Assembly: GCF_002939865.1 (NCBI RefSeq)
Contig: NZ_MDEE01000001.1
Span: 519,701 to 583,700 of the forward strand
Direction of reading: 5' to 3'
Length of the DNA stretch: 64,000 bases
Origin: Xanthomonas dyei
GTDB taxonomy: Bacteria; Pseudomonadota; Gammaproteobacteria; Xanthomonadales; Xanthomonadaceae
Position numbers and translations under genes: made by a program. Positions 1-9,386 of this stretch are shown here, one piece after another; the first letter of the stretch is position 1; every line of letters starts with the position of its first letter. The notes beneath the pieces are model-generated. The model saw only the letters and a program-made list of their open reading frames with translations, had not been told where the DNA came from and searched no databases.

Positions 1-2347
1 GTTCGTGGCGTTTGAGCCAACAGCTGGCGTAGACAAGTTTGGCGAACGAGGCGGCATGACTTTGCGGAAACCCGTAGGAGCCGAAGCCTTTGATCTGCTC
101 GAAGATCTGGTCGATGAAGCTGGAGGCGTAGCCTTTCTTTTCCATCAACCCGCGAATACGCACGCGATGCGATTCCATATCGCCACCGCGGCGCCAGGCC
201 GCCATCGAACGGCGTAGCTTGTCGGCCTCGTCAGGGTCGTAGCCGGCGTGGATCACCAACTCCATGACCTGCTCCTGGAACAGCGGAATCCCCAATGTCG
301 GCCCGAGAATTTTCTCTACGCCTTCAGAGGGATAGCTGATCAGGCTCTTGTCTTTGCGACGTTGCAGGTACGGATGCACCATGTCGCCCTGGATCGGGCC
401 AGGGCGCACGATCGCCACTTCGATCACCAGGTCGTAGAACACTGCGGGCTTGAGCCTTGGCAGCATCGCCATCTGCGCACGCGACTCGATCTGGAACACG
501 CCGACCGTATCGGCGCGCTGGATCATCTTGTAAGTAGCGGCATCTTCATCCGGCAAGGTCGCCAATGCGTAGTCGCGACCACGATGGCCACGCACCAAGT
601 CCAGCGTCTTGCGAAGACAGGTCAGCATGCCCAGGGCCAAGCAATCGACCTTGAGCAGTTTCATGGTTTCCAGATCGTCCTTGTCCCACTGGATGATGGT
701 GCGGTCAGCCATCGCGGCGTTTTCCACCGGTACCAGCAGCGACAACGGTTCATCGGAGATCACGAAACCGCCGACATGCTGCGACAGATGCCGTGGGTGA
801 TCGCGCAGATGTTCTGTCACAAGCAGAATCTTGTTGATCAGCGGGTTGGCCAGATCGAACCCGGCCTCTTCGATACGCTGCTCCATCGGCGTTTCCCCAT
901 TGCCCCATCCGTAGCAATTGGCCAGCAACGCGATCTGATCCGGTGGCAGGCCGAACGCCTTGGCAACATCGCGCACCGCGCTCTTGCCGCGATAGCAGAT
1001 CACCGTCGCCGCCAGCGCCGCGCGTTCACGCCCGTATTTGGTGTAGACGTATTGCAACACCTCCTCGCGGCGTTCGTGCTCGAAATCCACGTCGATATCT
1101 GGCGGCTCGTTACGTGCTTTGGACAAAAAGCGCGAGATCAACAATCGCGTCTTGATCGGATCGACCGAGGTGATACCCAGCGCATAGCAGACTGCCGAAT
1201 TTGCCGAGGATCCACGCCCCTGACACAGGATTTTTTTGGAACGCGCAAAGCGCACCACATCCTGTACCGTGAGAAAGAAAGCCTCGTATTTCAGTTCGGC
1301 GATCAATGCCAATTCTTTCTCGATGTCATCGCGAATTTTCTCCGGCGTACCCTCAGGCCACCGCTCACGCATGCCGGCTTCGGTGAGCTGGCGCAGATAA
1401 CTGGCGGGCGTATGGCCTTCGGGCACCAGTTCGCGTGGATAAGCGTATTTGAGGGTGGAAATATCGAAGGTGCAGCGTGCGGCCAACTCCACCGCGGCTT
1501 GCAACAACGCACCCGGATAGATGTTGCCCAAGGCGCGCCGCGTGCGCAGGTGGCGCTCGCCGTTGCGGAACAGATGCGCGCCGCACTCGGCCAGCGGGGT
1601 GGTGTGGCGGATGGCGGTCAAGGTGTCCTGCACGATGCGCTCGCGGCGCTGCGCCATGTGCACATCGCCGCTCGCCAAGGCGGTCATGCCCAGTTGCTGC
1701 GCCAACTGTTGCAAGGCGTGCAGACGCGCCGCGTCGTCCTGCTCGCGATGCAGTTCCACTGCCAGAAACGCGCGCGCGCCGAACACCTGTTGCAACCAGG
1801 CGCCCTGCTCTGCCTGCGGCTGCGCGCCAGGCAACCACAGCGCGAAGACACCGGGCACAACATCGCGGAACTGCGCCTGCACCTCCGCACGCCCCAACCG
1901 ATAGTCGCCCTTGCCCGCCGCGCGTCGTGCGGTGGTGATCAAGCTGCACAACTGCGGATAGCCCTGCGCATGCTCCACCAACAGCACAAAGCGGGTGCCA
2001 TCGACGAGGGTGAATTCACTGCCGACGATCAGCCGCACGCCGGTGGCGCGCGCCGCTTCCAGCCCACGCACGATGCCGGCCAGCGAACATTCGTCGGTGA
2101 TGGCCAGTGCGCTGTACCCGCAGTGTTGCGCGCGCACGAACAACTGCTCGGCACTGGAGGCGCCACGCAAAAACGAAAAGTCCGACAGACAATGCAGCTC
2201 GGCATAGGCAGGCAGGCCATCGGTGGGCTGGGCGTGGGTGATGTCGTCGTTGGCCGCACGCAGCCGTGCCGCAACATTCCAGGCGCGCGGCATGCGCCCG
2301 CCCGGCGTGTCGCGGTCCACGCCATCGACAGCGTCATCCCAGCTCAT
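1..2347 (-). CDS. dnaE2: Error-prone DNA polymerase DnaE2 (N-terminal 782 residues; runs off left edge)
   Basis: C-family polymerase alpha subunit homologue used for SOS-induced, mutagenic lesion bypass together with ImuA and ImuB. The minus-strand reading from the ATG at 2345-2347 begins [13 protein letters not shown]. It continues through a PHP-type N-terminus ([16 protein letters not shown]), the catalytic palm with the [10 protein letters not shown] motif, and [17 protein letters not shown] at the window edge, all typical of DnaE2. About 300 C-terminal residues lie outside the window, judging from the usual length near 1080. It is the last gene of the lexA2-imuA-imuB-dnaE2 operon, 169 bp after imuB. 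Because the gene has no stop inside the window, long antisense frames cover it on the plus strand; those are shadows. Confidence 0.95.
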   Translation of the reverse strand, partial: MSWDDAVDGVDRDTPGGRMPRAWNVAARLRAANDDITHAQPTDGLPAYAELHCLSDFSFLRGASSAEQLFVRAQHCGYSALAITDECSLAGIVRGLEAARATGVRLIVGSEFTLVDGTRFVLLVEHAQGYPQLCSLITTARRAAGKGDYRLGRAEVQAQFRDVVPGVFALWLPGAQPQAEQGAWLQQVFGARAFLAVELHREQDDAARLHALQQLAQQLGMTALASGDVHMAQRRERIVQDTLTAIRHTTPLAECGAHLFRNGERHLRTRRALGNIYPGALLQAAVELAARCTFDISTLKYAYPRELVPEGHTPASYLRQLTEAGMRERWPEGTPEKIRDDIEKELALIAELKYEAFFLTVQDVVRFARSKKILCQGRGSSANSAVCYALGITSVDPIKTRLLISRFLSKARNEPPDIDVDFEHERREEVLQYVYTKYGRERAALAATVICYRGKSAVRDVAKAFGLPPDQIALLANCYGWGNGETPMEQRIEEAGFDLANPLINKILLVTEHLRDHPRHLSQHVGGFVISDEPLSLLVPVENAAMADRTIIQWDKDDLETMKLLKVDCLALGMLTCLRKTLDLVRGHRGRDYALATLPDEDAATYKMIQRADTVGVFQIESRAQMAMLPRLKPAVFYDLVIEVAIVRPGPIQGDMVHPYLQRRKDKSLISYPSEGVEKILGPTLGIPLFQEQVMELVIHAGYDPDEADKLRRSMAAWRRGGDMESHRVRIRGLMEKKGYASSFIDQIFEQIKGFGSYGFPQSHAASFAKLVYASCWLKRHE

Positions 2348-2516
2348 GCGCGCATCCCTTCAAGCATCGCGCTGCCAGCGCAGCGTCTTTGCAATGCGCG
2401 GCAGATCGTTGGGTTGCAGCAGCGCCTTCGCGTCATGCTGTCTCGGGCGCTTGCGGTAGCGCTGCGATGACTCGCCAGGCACCCCACGCTGCGCTCTGGC
2501 AGTGGCATGCGCCCGA

Positions 2517-3935
2517 TCACGCGAACCACCCATGCAGCATCCAGCCTTGGACATGGCCAGGCGCGGCAAAGACCCAGCCGCGGCGGCCGCGTGCGGTCTC
2601 CACCACGTAGTAATCGCGACGCGCCTCGTCGTCGTCCCACCAGCCGCTTTCCAGCCGCTCGGGGCCGGAGACGATGCGCAAGTGCGGATCGTGCAAGGGC
2701 ACCGGCTGCGGCAGCAACCAGGTGGGCCGCGGCGGACGTGGCGGCGCGGCGGCTTCGCGCACCGCATCGCCGATGGCACGGCGCCAGGCGCGTTCCGGGC
2801 GCGGGTCGTCGGCCGGCAACACGCGGTACACCGCCTCATCGCCCAGGCGCGCACGCAGACGTTCGCGCAGTTGCGGCCAGTCCACCGACTGCTGCGCACG
2901 TTGGTCGAACAAGTCGCGCATCGCCGGCACGAACGGCGGCAACTGGCGCGCCAACAGCCGCATTGCCACCACCGGCCGTGGAATCTCCACCCGCTCCAGC
3001 CGGTTGCGGGCCAGCTCGAACAACAACGTGGGCGCACGCTCCGGTGTCAGCAGACCGATCTCGACATCGGTGGCGCCTTGTTCGTGTTCCAGACGCAGCA
3101 AAAAGCGTTGCACGCCGCCATCGCGAATGGACAGATAGGTGCACAGATCGCCGATCAACCTGCGCAGCGGAAACAGCAAGGCCGGATGAGTTTCCACCTC
3201 GTAGCCCAGCTCCACGCGTTGATCGAAGTGGTCCGGAGGCGCGTAGTACTCCAGCGTGTCATCGGCGTTGCCGTAGAGCCGGTCCAGATGATCGAGCAGG
3301 CCGGCACCGAAGCGCCGCTGCAGCCCGTCGCGCGGCAAGGCACGTACCGCGGCGAGCGTGCGCACGCCCATATGCTGCAGGCGCTCGCCGGCATCGCCGG
3401 GCAAGGCGGCGCGGCGCACCGGCACCTTGTTGAGGGTGCTGTGCAAGTCCGGCACCTGGGTCACCACCATGCCATCGCGCAGCCCGGCCAGCACACGCGC
3501 CGCGCGTGGGGTGGGCGCCAGTGCAAGCCGGTGCTGAAATCCCAATGCCTGCAACTCATCGCGCAGGCGGCGCTCGAAACGCGGCCACGGGCCGAACAGA
3601 CGAAAACTCGCGCCCGCCTCCAGCACGATGGCGCGCGACCATTGCTGGCTCACCAACGAACTGTGCCGGTACGCCCAGGCCGCAAGAAAGCGTTGCGTGC
3701 GCGCTTCGTTCTGCGCGTCGTAATCGATGGTGCGTACCTGCGCCATCAAGGCATGCGCCGCAGACAGGCGCATGCCCGGTTTCAATCCCGCAGCGGCAGC
3801 GGCGGCATTGACCGAATGCAGGCTGCGCAGCTGCGCCGGCCCCTGCACCAGCACCAGCGGCGCCTGCGGCTCTTCAAACCGCCGTAGAACGGCGTCCAGT
3901 GCCAGCTGCGGCAATAAGATGCAGGCCCACAACAT
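2517..3935 (-). CDS. imuB: ImuB, Y-family polymerase-like mutasome subunit (472 aa)
   Basis: A catalytically inactive Y-family (DinB/UmuC-like) protein that, as known from the family, bridges ImuA, DnaE2 and the beta clamp. The N-terminus reads MLWACILLPQLALDAVLRR and is followed by a Y-family finger/palm-like region (LKPGMRLSAAHALMAQ) and helix-hairpin region (GVRTLAAVRALPRDGLQRRFG). The conserved tail is rich in Trp and Gly (SGWWDDDEARRDYYVVETARGRRGWVF), typical of the ImuB C-terminal domain. The usual Y-family metal-binding acids are not evident. It starts 9 bp after imuA ends, so translation is probably coupled. Length is normal for the family. Confidence 0.95.
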   Translation of the reverse strand: MLWACILLPQLALDAVLRRFEEPQAPLVLVQGPAQLRSLHSVNAAAAAAGLKPGMRLSAAHALMAQVRTIDYDAQNEARTQRFLAAWAYRHSSLVSQQWSRAIVLEAGASFRLFGPWPRFERRLRDELQALGFQHRLALAPTPRAARVLAGLRDGMVVTQVPDLHSTLNKVPVRRAALPGDAGERLQHMGVRTLAAVRALPRDGLQRRFGAGLLDHLDRLYGNADDTLEYYAPPDHFDQRVELGYEVETHPALLFPLRRLIGDLCTYLSIRDGGVQRFLLRLEHEQGATDVEIGLLTPERAPTLLFELARNRLERVEIPRPVVAMRLLARQLPPFVPAMRDLFDQRAQQSVDWPQLRERLRARLGDEAVYRVLPADDPRPERAWRRAIGDAVREAAAPPRPPRPTWLLPQPVPLHDPHLRIVSGPERLESGWWDDDEARRDYYVVETARGRRGWVFAAPGHVQGWMLHGWFA

Positions 3936-3944
3936 GCGCGCGGC

Positions 3945-4595
3945 TCAATGCGCCAGCCGCAACGGCTGCGAGGGCACTTGGCCGCCGCGGCACTTGCGCA
4001 CCTGCCAGGCATCGCGCTCGGGCAGAAATTCCAGCCGCAAGGCCGCCGGCGATGCATTGATCGCGTGGCGACGATCGCGCAACGCAAACGCGCAGCAATT
4101 GCCGCTGTCGGCCGCGACCTGCAGCCGCCGCAAGGCGCGCGCATCGCCGGTCTGCGGCCAGCCCAATACCGCCGCGCAGGCGCCGCTGCGCAGGCATTGC
4201 TCGAACGCCCACAAGGCGTCGCGCGGCGCGGCCTGCACCACTTCCAGATGCTCCAGCACCACCCCGCCCGCCTGCCAGGCCGGCGCATACGGAATGAAGG
4301 GCGGCGCCACCAGCACCACCCGGCTGCTGGCGCCGGTCATCCGCGCCAGCGTGGGCAACAACAAGGCGATCTCGCCGATGCCATGTGCGGGCAACAGTAA
4401 CTCGGTGAGCGCCCGCCGCGGCCAGCCGCCATCGGGCAGCAGCGCATCCAGGGCGGCATGCCCGGTGGATTCGCCGCCATTGGCCGTGGCGGTACCGTGG
4501 CCTGCACGCCATACCGTGCGCGCGGCCAGCAAGGCGTCCAGCGGCATGGCCAGCGCGGCATTGCCGTGATGTCGCAGCTGCACGGGCTCGCTCAT
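3945..4595 (-). CDS. imuA: ImuA, RecA-like translesion synthesis accessory protein (216 aa)
   Basis: A RecA/SulA-related ATPase-fold protein of the DNA-damage mutagenesis cassette. The sequence has the typical opening (LPDGGWPRRALTELLLPAHGIGEI) and a hydrophobic strand ending RVVLVAPPFIPYAPAW. There is no strong Walker A consensus, which fits known ImuA proteins, where the P-loop is degenerate. The ATG lies 1 bp beyond the lexA2 stop, and imuB begins 9 bp downstream. The genes therefore form one tightly packed operon controlled from the LexA2 operator upstream of lexA2. Identification rests on order, length and sequence together. Confidence 0.92.
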   Translation of the reverse strand: MSEPVQLRHHGNAALAMPLDALLAARTVWRAGHGTATANGGESTGHAALDALLPDGGWPRRALTELLLPAHGIGEIALLLPTLARMTGASSRVVLVAPPFIPYAPAWQAGGVVLEHLEVVQAAPRDALWAFEQCLRSGACAAVLGWPQTGDARALRRLQVAADSGNCCAFALRDRRHAINASPAALRLEFLPERDAWQVRKCRGGQVPSQPLRLAH

Positions 4596-4596
4596 C

Positions 4597-5202
4597 TCAA
4601 GCCTGCCGGATCAGGCCGCAGTACAGCCCTTCGATCGCGAAGTCGGCGTCGGCCGCCACCACGATCGGCGCATGCGCGCGGTTGCGCGGCAGCAGCCGGA
4701 TGCGCTGGGCGCCGCGCTCCAGGCGTTTGATGGTGATTTCGCCATCCACCCGCGCCACCACGATCTGCCCATCGCGCGCGTCGTTGCTGCGATGCACGCC
4801 GACCAGGTCGCCATCCAGGATGCCGTCGTCGATCATCGAGTCGCCCTGCACTTTCAGCAGGTAATCCGGGCGCAGCGAAAACAGCGTGCGGTCCAGCCAC
4901 AGCTGCCGCTCCAGCCCGATATCCGCCCCGATCGGCGCACCGGCCGCCACCCGACCCAGCACCGGCAAGGCCAGCAAGGCATCGCGACCGGCGCCGCCTG
5001 GCACGCGGATGCCGCGCTTCTGGTTGGGCAGCAATTCGATCAACCCGGCCTCGGCCAGTGCCTGCACGTGCTTTTGCGCGGCATTGCGCGAGGCGAAGCC
5101 GAACGCCTGCGCGATCTCGGCCAGGCTGGGCGACACGCCGGCCTGGGCCTGCTGCTGCAGGAAGGCCAGCACCGCAGCACGTTTGGGGGACAAGGGCGTC
5201 AT
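4597..5202 (-). CDS. lexA2: LexA2, SOS repressor of the mutagenesis cassette (201 aa)
   Basis: Self-cleaving transcriptional repressor. The N-terminal winged helix (about residues 5-60, SPSLAEIAQAFGFASRNAAQ) is followed by the S24 protease domain. The scissile Ala87-Gly88 (RVAAGAPIG), catalytic Ser122 (GDSM) and Lys159 (EITIKR) can all be placed. I chose the ATG at 5200-5202. A frame 14 codons longer would begin inside the operator palindrome and lacks LexA-like residues. This is the second LexA type found in Xanthomonas, in addition to the general LexA1 elsewhere. It heads the operon and is expected to repress itself and imuAB-dnaE2. Confidence 0.95.
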   Translation of the reverse strand: MTPLSPKRAAVLAFLQQQAQAGVSPSLAEIAQAFGFASRNAAQKHVQALAEAGLIELLPNQKRGIRVPGGAGRDALLALPVLGRVAAGAPIGADIGLERQLWLDRTLFSLRPDYLLKVQGDSMIDDGILDGDLVGVHRSNDARDGQIVVARVDGEITIKRLERGAQRIRLLPRNRAHAPIVVAADADFAIEGLYCGLIRQA

Positions 5203-5229
5203 GGAGAACAAGAACCGCACGGGACAAGG

Positions 5230-5243
5230 TGTACATTTGTACA
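5230..5243. promoter_or_regulatory. LexA2 operator (SOS box), perfect 14-bp palindrome
   Basis: The sequence TGTACATTTGTACA (TGTACAAATGTACA on the other strand) lies 28 bp upstream of the lexA2 start. From memory, this is the operator reported for LexA2 of Xanthomonas, distinct from the TTAGTA-type LexA1 box. Its position predicts autoregulation of the whole mutagenesis operon. Confidence 0.93.
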
Positions 5244-5324
5244 CTTATCGGTCGCAGCAGGCGAGATTGGCTGGTGCAGGTTGCTGAGCCGCTCAGCACG
5301 GCTGCTTGCGAGCGTACGATCAAA

Positions 5325-5342
5325 AAGTTATAACTTACGTAA
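5325..5342. promoter_or_regulatory. Overlapping palindromes upstream of the AbrB-Doc genes
   Basis: AAGTTATAACTT (5325-5336) is a perfect 12-bp palindrome. TTACGTAA (5335-5342) overlaps its end. They sit 18-36 bp before the antitoxin ATG, and an AAAGGA ribosome site follows at about 5350. Toxin-antitoxin operons usually bind their own antitoxin at such sites, so an autoregulatory operator is inferred; binding has not been shown. Confidence 0.55.
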
Positions 5343-5360
5343 TAACGCGAAAGGACTGCC

Positions 5361-5582
5361 ATGAAACTCAAGATCACTGCCATCGGCAACTCCGCCGGCG
5401 TCATCCTGCCCAAGGAACTGCTCGCCCGTTTACGCCTGGGCAAAGGCGACGAGCTGTATGCGCTGGAAACGCCCGACGGCATCAAGCTGACCGCCTTCGA
5501 CCCCACCCTGGCCGCGCAAATGGAAGTGGCCGAGCAGGTGATGCGCGAGGATCGTCAGGTGCTCAACAAGCTGGCCAAATGA
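5361..5582 (+). CDS. AbrB/MazE-type antitoxin (73 aa)
   Basis: A small SpoVT/AbrB swapped-hairpin DNA-binding protein. The opening MKLKITAIGNSAGVILPKEL is the classic AbrB-fold signature. The C-terminal third (MEVAEQVMREDRQVLNKLAK) is a likely amphipathic toxin-neutralising helix. A good ribosome site (AAAGGA) precedes the ATG. Its stop overlaps the start of the Doc-like gene by 4 bp (ATGA), so the two are translationally coupled. Pairing of AbrB-type antitoxins with Doc toxins, instead of Phd, is a known variant. Confidence 0.9.
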   Translation: MKLKITAIGNSAGVILPKELLARLRLGKGDELYALETPDGIKLTAFDPTLAAQMEVAEQVMREDRQVLNKLAK

Positions 5583-6016
5583 ACACGCGCATGGTCGTGT
5601 GGATCACGCGTGGACTTGCCTCGGCCATCCATGAGCGTCAATTGAGCGAACACGGCGGCGCTGCTGGCGTGCGCGACGAGGCATTGCTGGATTCGGCACT
5701 GGCACGTCCGCAACAGCTATTTTCCTACGGCGATCCGCCACCGGACCTGGTGGAGTTGACCGCAAGCCTGGCCTATGGGCTGGCGCGCAATCACCCCTTC
5801 GTCGATGGCAACAAGCGCACTGCCCATGTCTGCTATCGCGTGTTCCTGATGCTCAATGGTGCCGAGCTCATGGCGTCGCAGGAAGAGAAGTATGTCGCCA
5901 TGATGGGATTAGCAGATGGCGCGTGGAGCGAAGCCGAATTTGCCCACTGGTTGCGCCCACGTGTGCGCTTGCGTGCAGACACGCAGGTGCATGAGCCGCA
6001 GGGTCAGTACGGTTGA
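5579..6016 (+). CDS. doc: Doc/Fic-family toxin, death-on-curing type (145 aa)
   Basis: A probable toxin of a type II system. Doc proteins phosphorylate elongation factor EF-Tu and stop translation. The Fic/Doc core motif HPFVDGNKRT is at residues 72-81, with the Doc-style Lys-Arg instead of the GxGR of AMP-transferring Fic enzymes. The N-terminus (AIHERQLSEHGGAAGVRDEALLDSAL) is typical of Doc. I used the ATG overlapping the antitoxin stop. An in-frame extension to 5306 would run through the antitoxin gene and is not plausible. The motif is intact, so the toxin is probably functional. Confidence 0.9.
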   Translation: MNTRMVVWITRGLASAIHERQLSEHGGAAGVRDEALLDSALARPQQLFSYGDPPPDLVELTASLAYGLARNHPFVDGNKRTAHVCYRVFLMLNGAELMASQEEKYVAMMGLADGAWSEAEFAHWLRPRVRLRADTQVHEPQGQYG

Positions 6017-6230
6017 TGCGTTGTCGGCGCCATGCGGGTCGCATGCGATGGGTGTACTGACCTTCCATGCAGCTGCGACGTTTTGCATGCACAACTGTAT
6101 CTCTCTACACAACAACAGCGACGCCGCGACCCATCGCCTGCGGCATCGCTTGGCAGCTTGCGCATCGTGGCCATCCATGGCCGTGCATCGCTAAGTTGCA
6201 GCTGCGTGATGTCTGCCTGACAACGCGCCG

Positions 6231-6372
6231 AAGAGTGGCTCAAAAAACGTAGCGAGCAGTCGCCAGGTGGGCGTGGACAGCGCGCTCGGAACCGGAGTGT
6301 ACGCGTGGCACATGCCGCACCAAGCACCGGCCGCGCCCGCCTGGCGGTGAGCACAGTCGTTCTGTTGGCGAC
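6231..6372 (+). repeat. Dispersed intergenic repeat, copy A
   Basis: A roughly 135-bp unit with recognisable blocks: GTAGCGAGCAGTCGCCAGGTG, GAACCGGAGTGTAC, GCCGCGCCCGCCTGGCGGTGA and CACAGTCGTT. It recurs at 32849-32985 (same strand), in part at 33228-33297, and inverted at 47851-47990. It ends directly at the 3' end of the neighbouring minus-strand gene. The remaining 6017-6230 holds no convincing gene. The repeat looks like a non-coding Xanthomonas dispersed element. Confidence 0.8.
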
Positions 6373-7677
6373 TCAATCCTTCGCATACACCACACCCAAC
6401 TGATCGATCTCGTCGCCGGCACGGCCGGTGAAACCGGCGATGTGCCAGCCGCTGGGAGCAGTCAGCGTATAGCGCTCGTTGCTCGGGGTGCCTACCTGTA
6501 CGCTGCGGCCGGTGTTGGTGCGCAGGCTCAGCGAAAACACGCGGGTGCTGTCGTTGTACTTGCCCACGCTGAAGGTGGCCGAAGACAGCGTTTCGTTGGC
6601 ACCCAGCGACAAGGTCGTTGCCTGCCCGCCACTGCCGCCATGCGCCAGCAGTTTGCCGCTGTCCAGGATCAAACCCACGCCATCCAGGCGCTCACCGCCG
6701 CGCAAGGTCACGCCACTGAGTCGGCGAGCGCCGGGATTGCCGGCCAGGTCGTTGAACGGAATGCCGTGCGGGCCACCGAACTGATCGCTGGTACGCAGTT
6801 GATCGCCCACCGCCCAACCGAACTGCGTATACACCGGGTAATGATCGGACAAGGGCTTGCCGGCGCTGTCGTAGAAGCCGCCAGCATCGAGCTGATAGCG
6901 ATTGGCCACCAGGGTCAGTTGCGGTGCATCGCGGTACAACATCTTGTCGACCACCTCGCAGCGATTGGTGGGCGGCGTGCCGCAGAGCAGCGGCGTGGCG
7001 CCGGGCGCCGGTGCGCTGCCCTTGATCAATTCCACCCACGCATCGGTGAGCCCATTGGAGGCGATCAGCTCGCGGATGTTGTCGTCGATGCGGGTGTAGC
7101 GCGTGTTGGAATCCATCATCAGCAACACCGCGTTACCGGCCGACCAGGTCTGGATGAACTGCGAGAGCTGGCCGATGTTGGCGCGACGCGCGGACAGATC
7201 GCCCGCTTCCACACCGGCATTGGGGTGCGCGTTGTAGACGTCCAGCAACACGCCATCGGCCAGGCGGACGCGCATGTAACTGAAACCTTTCGGGGTCAGG
7301 CAGTCGGTGCCGTTGCACTGCTTCCACTTGACCCGCGTGAAATCGCTGAAGGGATAGTTGCTGAGCGTGTTGAGCCCATCGCCCAACGCGGCGCCACCAC
7401 TGGTGGCGGTGCGATACGGATGCGCATCGCCGGCGTACAGCGCGGCATGGTAGTTGAAGTCTTCCTGCACATGCACCAGGCCGTAAGGCGCCAGTTTTGG
7501 TGCCAGCAGTGCGGTGTTGGTGGCCGGCGTTCCGCTGGACAGCCCTTCGGGCAGACCGGCGACGTTGTAGGTCAGCACGTCGAGCACGCCGACAGTTGTT
7601 TGTGCCTGGGCAGTGCTGGCGCAGGCAAGGCTTAGAGCGATTCCAAGACTGACGAGTGTGCGTAAATGCTGGAGCAT
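6373..7677 (-). CDS. Secreted endonuclease/exonuclease/phosphatase-fold enzyme with lectin-like C-terminus (434 aa)
   Basis: The N-terminus (MLQHLRTLVSLGIALSLACASTAQA) is a Sec signal peptide. Residues about 30-290 carry the DNase I/sphingomyelinase-type fold with the expected residues: LTYNVAGLP, the Glu of HVQEDFNYHAAL, YNAHPN, the Asp-Asn pair LLMMDSNTRY, and the terminal SDHYPVY. This family hydrolyses phosphodiesters (nucleic acids, sphingomyelin, inositol phosphates). The last 130 residues (GGPHGIPFNDL to the end) resemble a jacalin-like or beta-prism sugar-binding domain. It lies 109 bp behind the phytase-type phosphatase and may share its operon. The substrate cannot be told from sequence. 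Confidence 0.85.
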   Translation of the reverse strand: MLQHLRTLVSLGIALSLACASTAQAQTTVGVLDVLTYNVAGLPEGLSSGTPATNTALLAPKLAPYGLVHVQEDFNYHAALYAGDAHPYRTATSGGAALGDGLNTLSNYPFSDFTRVKWKQCNGTDCLTPKGFSYMRVRLADGVLLDVYNAHPNAGVEAGDLSARRANIGQLSQFIQTWSAGNAVLLMMDSNTRYTRIDDNIRELIASNGLTDAWVELIKGSAPAPGATPLLCGTPPTNRCEVVDKMLYRDAPQLTLVANRYQLDAGGFYDSAGKPLSDHYPVYTQFGWAVGDQLRTSDQFGGPHGIPFNDLAGNPGARRLSGVTLRGGERLDGVGLILDSGKLLAHGGSGGQATTLSLGANETLSSATFSVGKYNDSTRVFSLSLRTNTGRSVQVGTPSNERYTLTAPSGWHIAGFTGRAGDEIDQLGVVYAKD

Positions 7678-7786
7678 GGATCACCTCTTGCAGAAAGGAA
7701 AAAACCGCTGGCACGGCGGCCAGAAAAGCGGCGTCCACGACGCCGATGCGACCACGTGCGACGGCTATTGGCCGGCGCACGCAGCG

Positions 7787-9112
7787 TCATTCGCTCAGGT
7801 ACTGCGGGTCGATCGCCGCGTCGATCAATGTCGCCAAGGTCGGGAGCGGGCAGTCGTACTCCGGCGTGGCATTGCTACAGCCGGGAATGAAGACCGGCGA
7901 AGACGGCGGTGGCGCCTGCGCTGTGAGCGCGCGGCGTTCGCGCAGTTGTGCCAGGGTCTGCGCGGTGTAGCGCACGCGGATCACCCGTTGCCCGTCGGCA
8001 CGCCGCCAACGCTCAAACACCAACGCACCACCGGGCACGGTCTGGTCGGGCTGATACCCCGGCAGCTGCCAATGCAGATCCAACATGCCGGACAGCAAGG
8101 TCAGCGTGCCGTCGTGACCGGACAGCACCACCAGCCGTGCATCCCCACCAATCGGCGTGGCATGCGCGGTATTGGTGTGTGCGCTGCGCTTGGTTTCGCT
8201 GCCTTGCTGCAAGGTTGCCAGTAGCCGCGCCGCCAATGGCGAACTGGCCATACGCGCTACCGTCGGCGCACGCAGGCGCAACGCGAACTCGGCCTGATGC
8301 GGTGCAAATGCGCGCAGCAGGCTGGCTTCGTCCAGGCCTTGCCAACCCAGTGCGGCAAAGTCCTGGCCGTCGGCCCAGCCCATCAACAGACTCTCGCTGA
8401 TACCCGATACGGCCGGTGCCGGGCCTTCGACTCCGGCAATGCCGTCATGTGCATCGCCCATGCGTGCGGGCACTGCATCCAGGCGTCGCTTGCCGGCACC
8501 GGCCTGCGCCGGGCACGGCCGTTGCGCGCACTGCAATAGCAGTTGTTGCAAGGTGTCGATCGCATCGTGCTGGGCCGCATTCCAGCCCGCGACATCGCCA
8601 CCGACGCGGCCGGCGATGGCCGCGCGCATCAACTCGGCGACAGCGGGTTGGCCCAACGCCGGCGCGCCATCAAACAACGGATCGGACGCACCATCGGCAA
8701 CGTGGTGCACCGTGTTCGTGCACCCCGGCGTGAGCGTACGTGCCAGCGCCTGTGCCGAGGCGATGGTGCGCTGGGTGCGATTTGCCCAGTAATACACGCT
8801 GTCGCAGCCATCGCCATCGAACAGGCCGAGCGGTGCGTAATGCGCGCGATAGTAGCTACCGAACAATGCTTCCAGACGTGCGCCGTTCTCGGTCAGGTGA
8901 CCGGCCGGCACGCCGAAGCGTGGCCAGGGATGTTTGGAATACCGGCCCAATGCTTCCGGGCTGGACATCGCCGCACGCACACCGTGGCGTTTGAGGATGA
9001 CGACTTTTTCAAGCGTGTCCGGCACTGCGGCGGCGTGCACGGTTCCCAGTGGAACCAGCGCAGCAACGACAGCAGCAAAAAATCCGAAACACAGACGCGG
9101 CAGTGATGACAT
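7787..9112 (-). CDS. Histidine acid phosphatase, phytase-like (441 aa)
   Basis: A branch-2 histidine phosphatase of the AppA/phytase class, predicted periplasmic or secreted. After a signal peptide (MSSLPRLCFGFFAAVVAALV, with a VHAAA cleavage region) comes the phosphate-binding motif LKRHGVRAAM near residue 42. The C-terminal GHDGTL supplies the His and Asp proton donor. Such enzymes release phosphate from phytate, glucose-1-phosphate or similar esters. I chose the ATG at 9112, because the 69-residue in-frame extension lacks coding character and precedes the signal peptide. Its neighbours are a TonB-dependent receptor upstream and a phosphodiesterase-fold enzyme downstream. Confidence 0.88.
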   Translation of the reverse strand: MSSLPRLCFGFFAAVVAALVPLGTVHAAAVPDTLEKVVILKRHGVRAAMSSPEALGRYSKHPWPRFGVPAGHLTENGARLEALFGSYYRAHYAPLGLFDGDGCDSVYYWANRTQRTIASAQALARTLTPGCTNTVHHVADGASDPLFDGAPALGQPAVAELMRAAIAGRVGGDVAGWNAAQHDAIDTLQQLLLQCAQRPCPAQAGAGKRRLDAVPARMGDAHDGIAGVEGPAPAVSGISESLLMGWADGQDFAALGWQGLDEASLLRAFAPHQAEFALRLRAPTVARMASSPLAARLLATLQQGSETKRSAHTNTAHATPIGGDARLVVLSGHDGTLTLLSGMLDLHWQLPGYQPDQTVPGGALVFERWRRADGQRVIRVRYTAQTLAQLRERRALTAQAPPPSSPVFIPGCSNATPEYDCPLPTLATLIDAAIDPQYLSE

Positions 9113-9386
9113 GCATTCGATCTCGATCGTGGCGCGCCCGTATGACGCGATAGGGCGCAGCGTGCAGTGGCAACAACGCCACAGCAGGCGCCGTTGCAGG
9201 TGAGGGGGACGCCTTGCTGGAAGGCGCCCGGTTGTGGCCTCAGTGGTTGCCGGCAACGCTGGGTCGGCTGTCGGAACGGCTGCGCCACCAGACGGCGGCT
9301 GCAGCATGTCGCGCTGCACCCGTGCCAGATCGAGCGCAGCGTCCTCGGCCCATTAATTCCAGCGCATCGGCCTGCCTTGGCCACAC

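Noticed and set aside
248..2470. 740-residue open frame on the plus strand
   Set aside because: It is antisense to dnaE2; its His/Arg/Gln-rich composition is typical of a shadow frame in GC-rich DNA.
5203..5244. Longer LexA2 start
   Set aside because: The extension begins inside the LexA2 operator and has no LexA-like residues.
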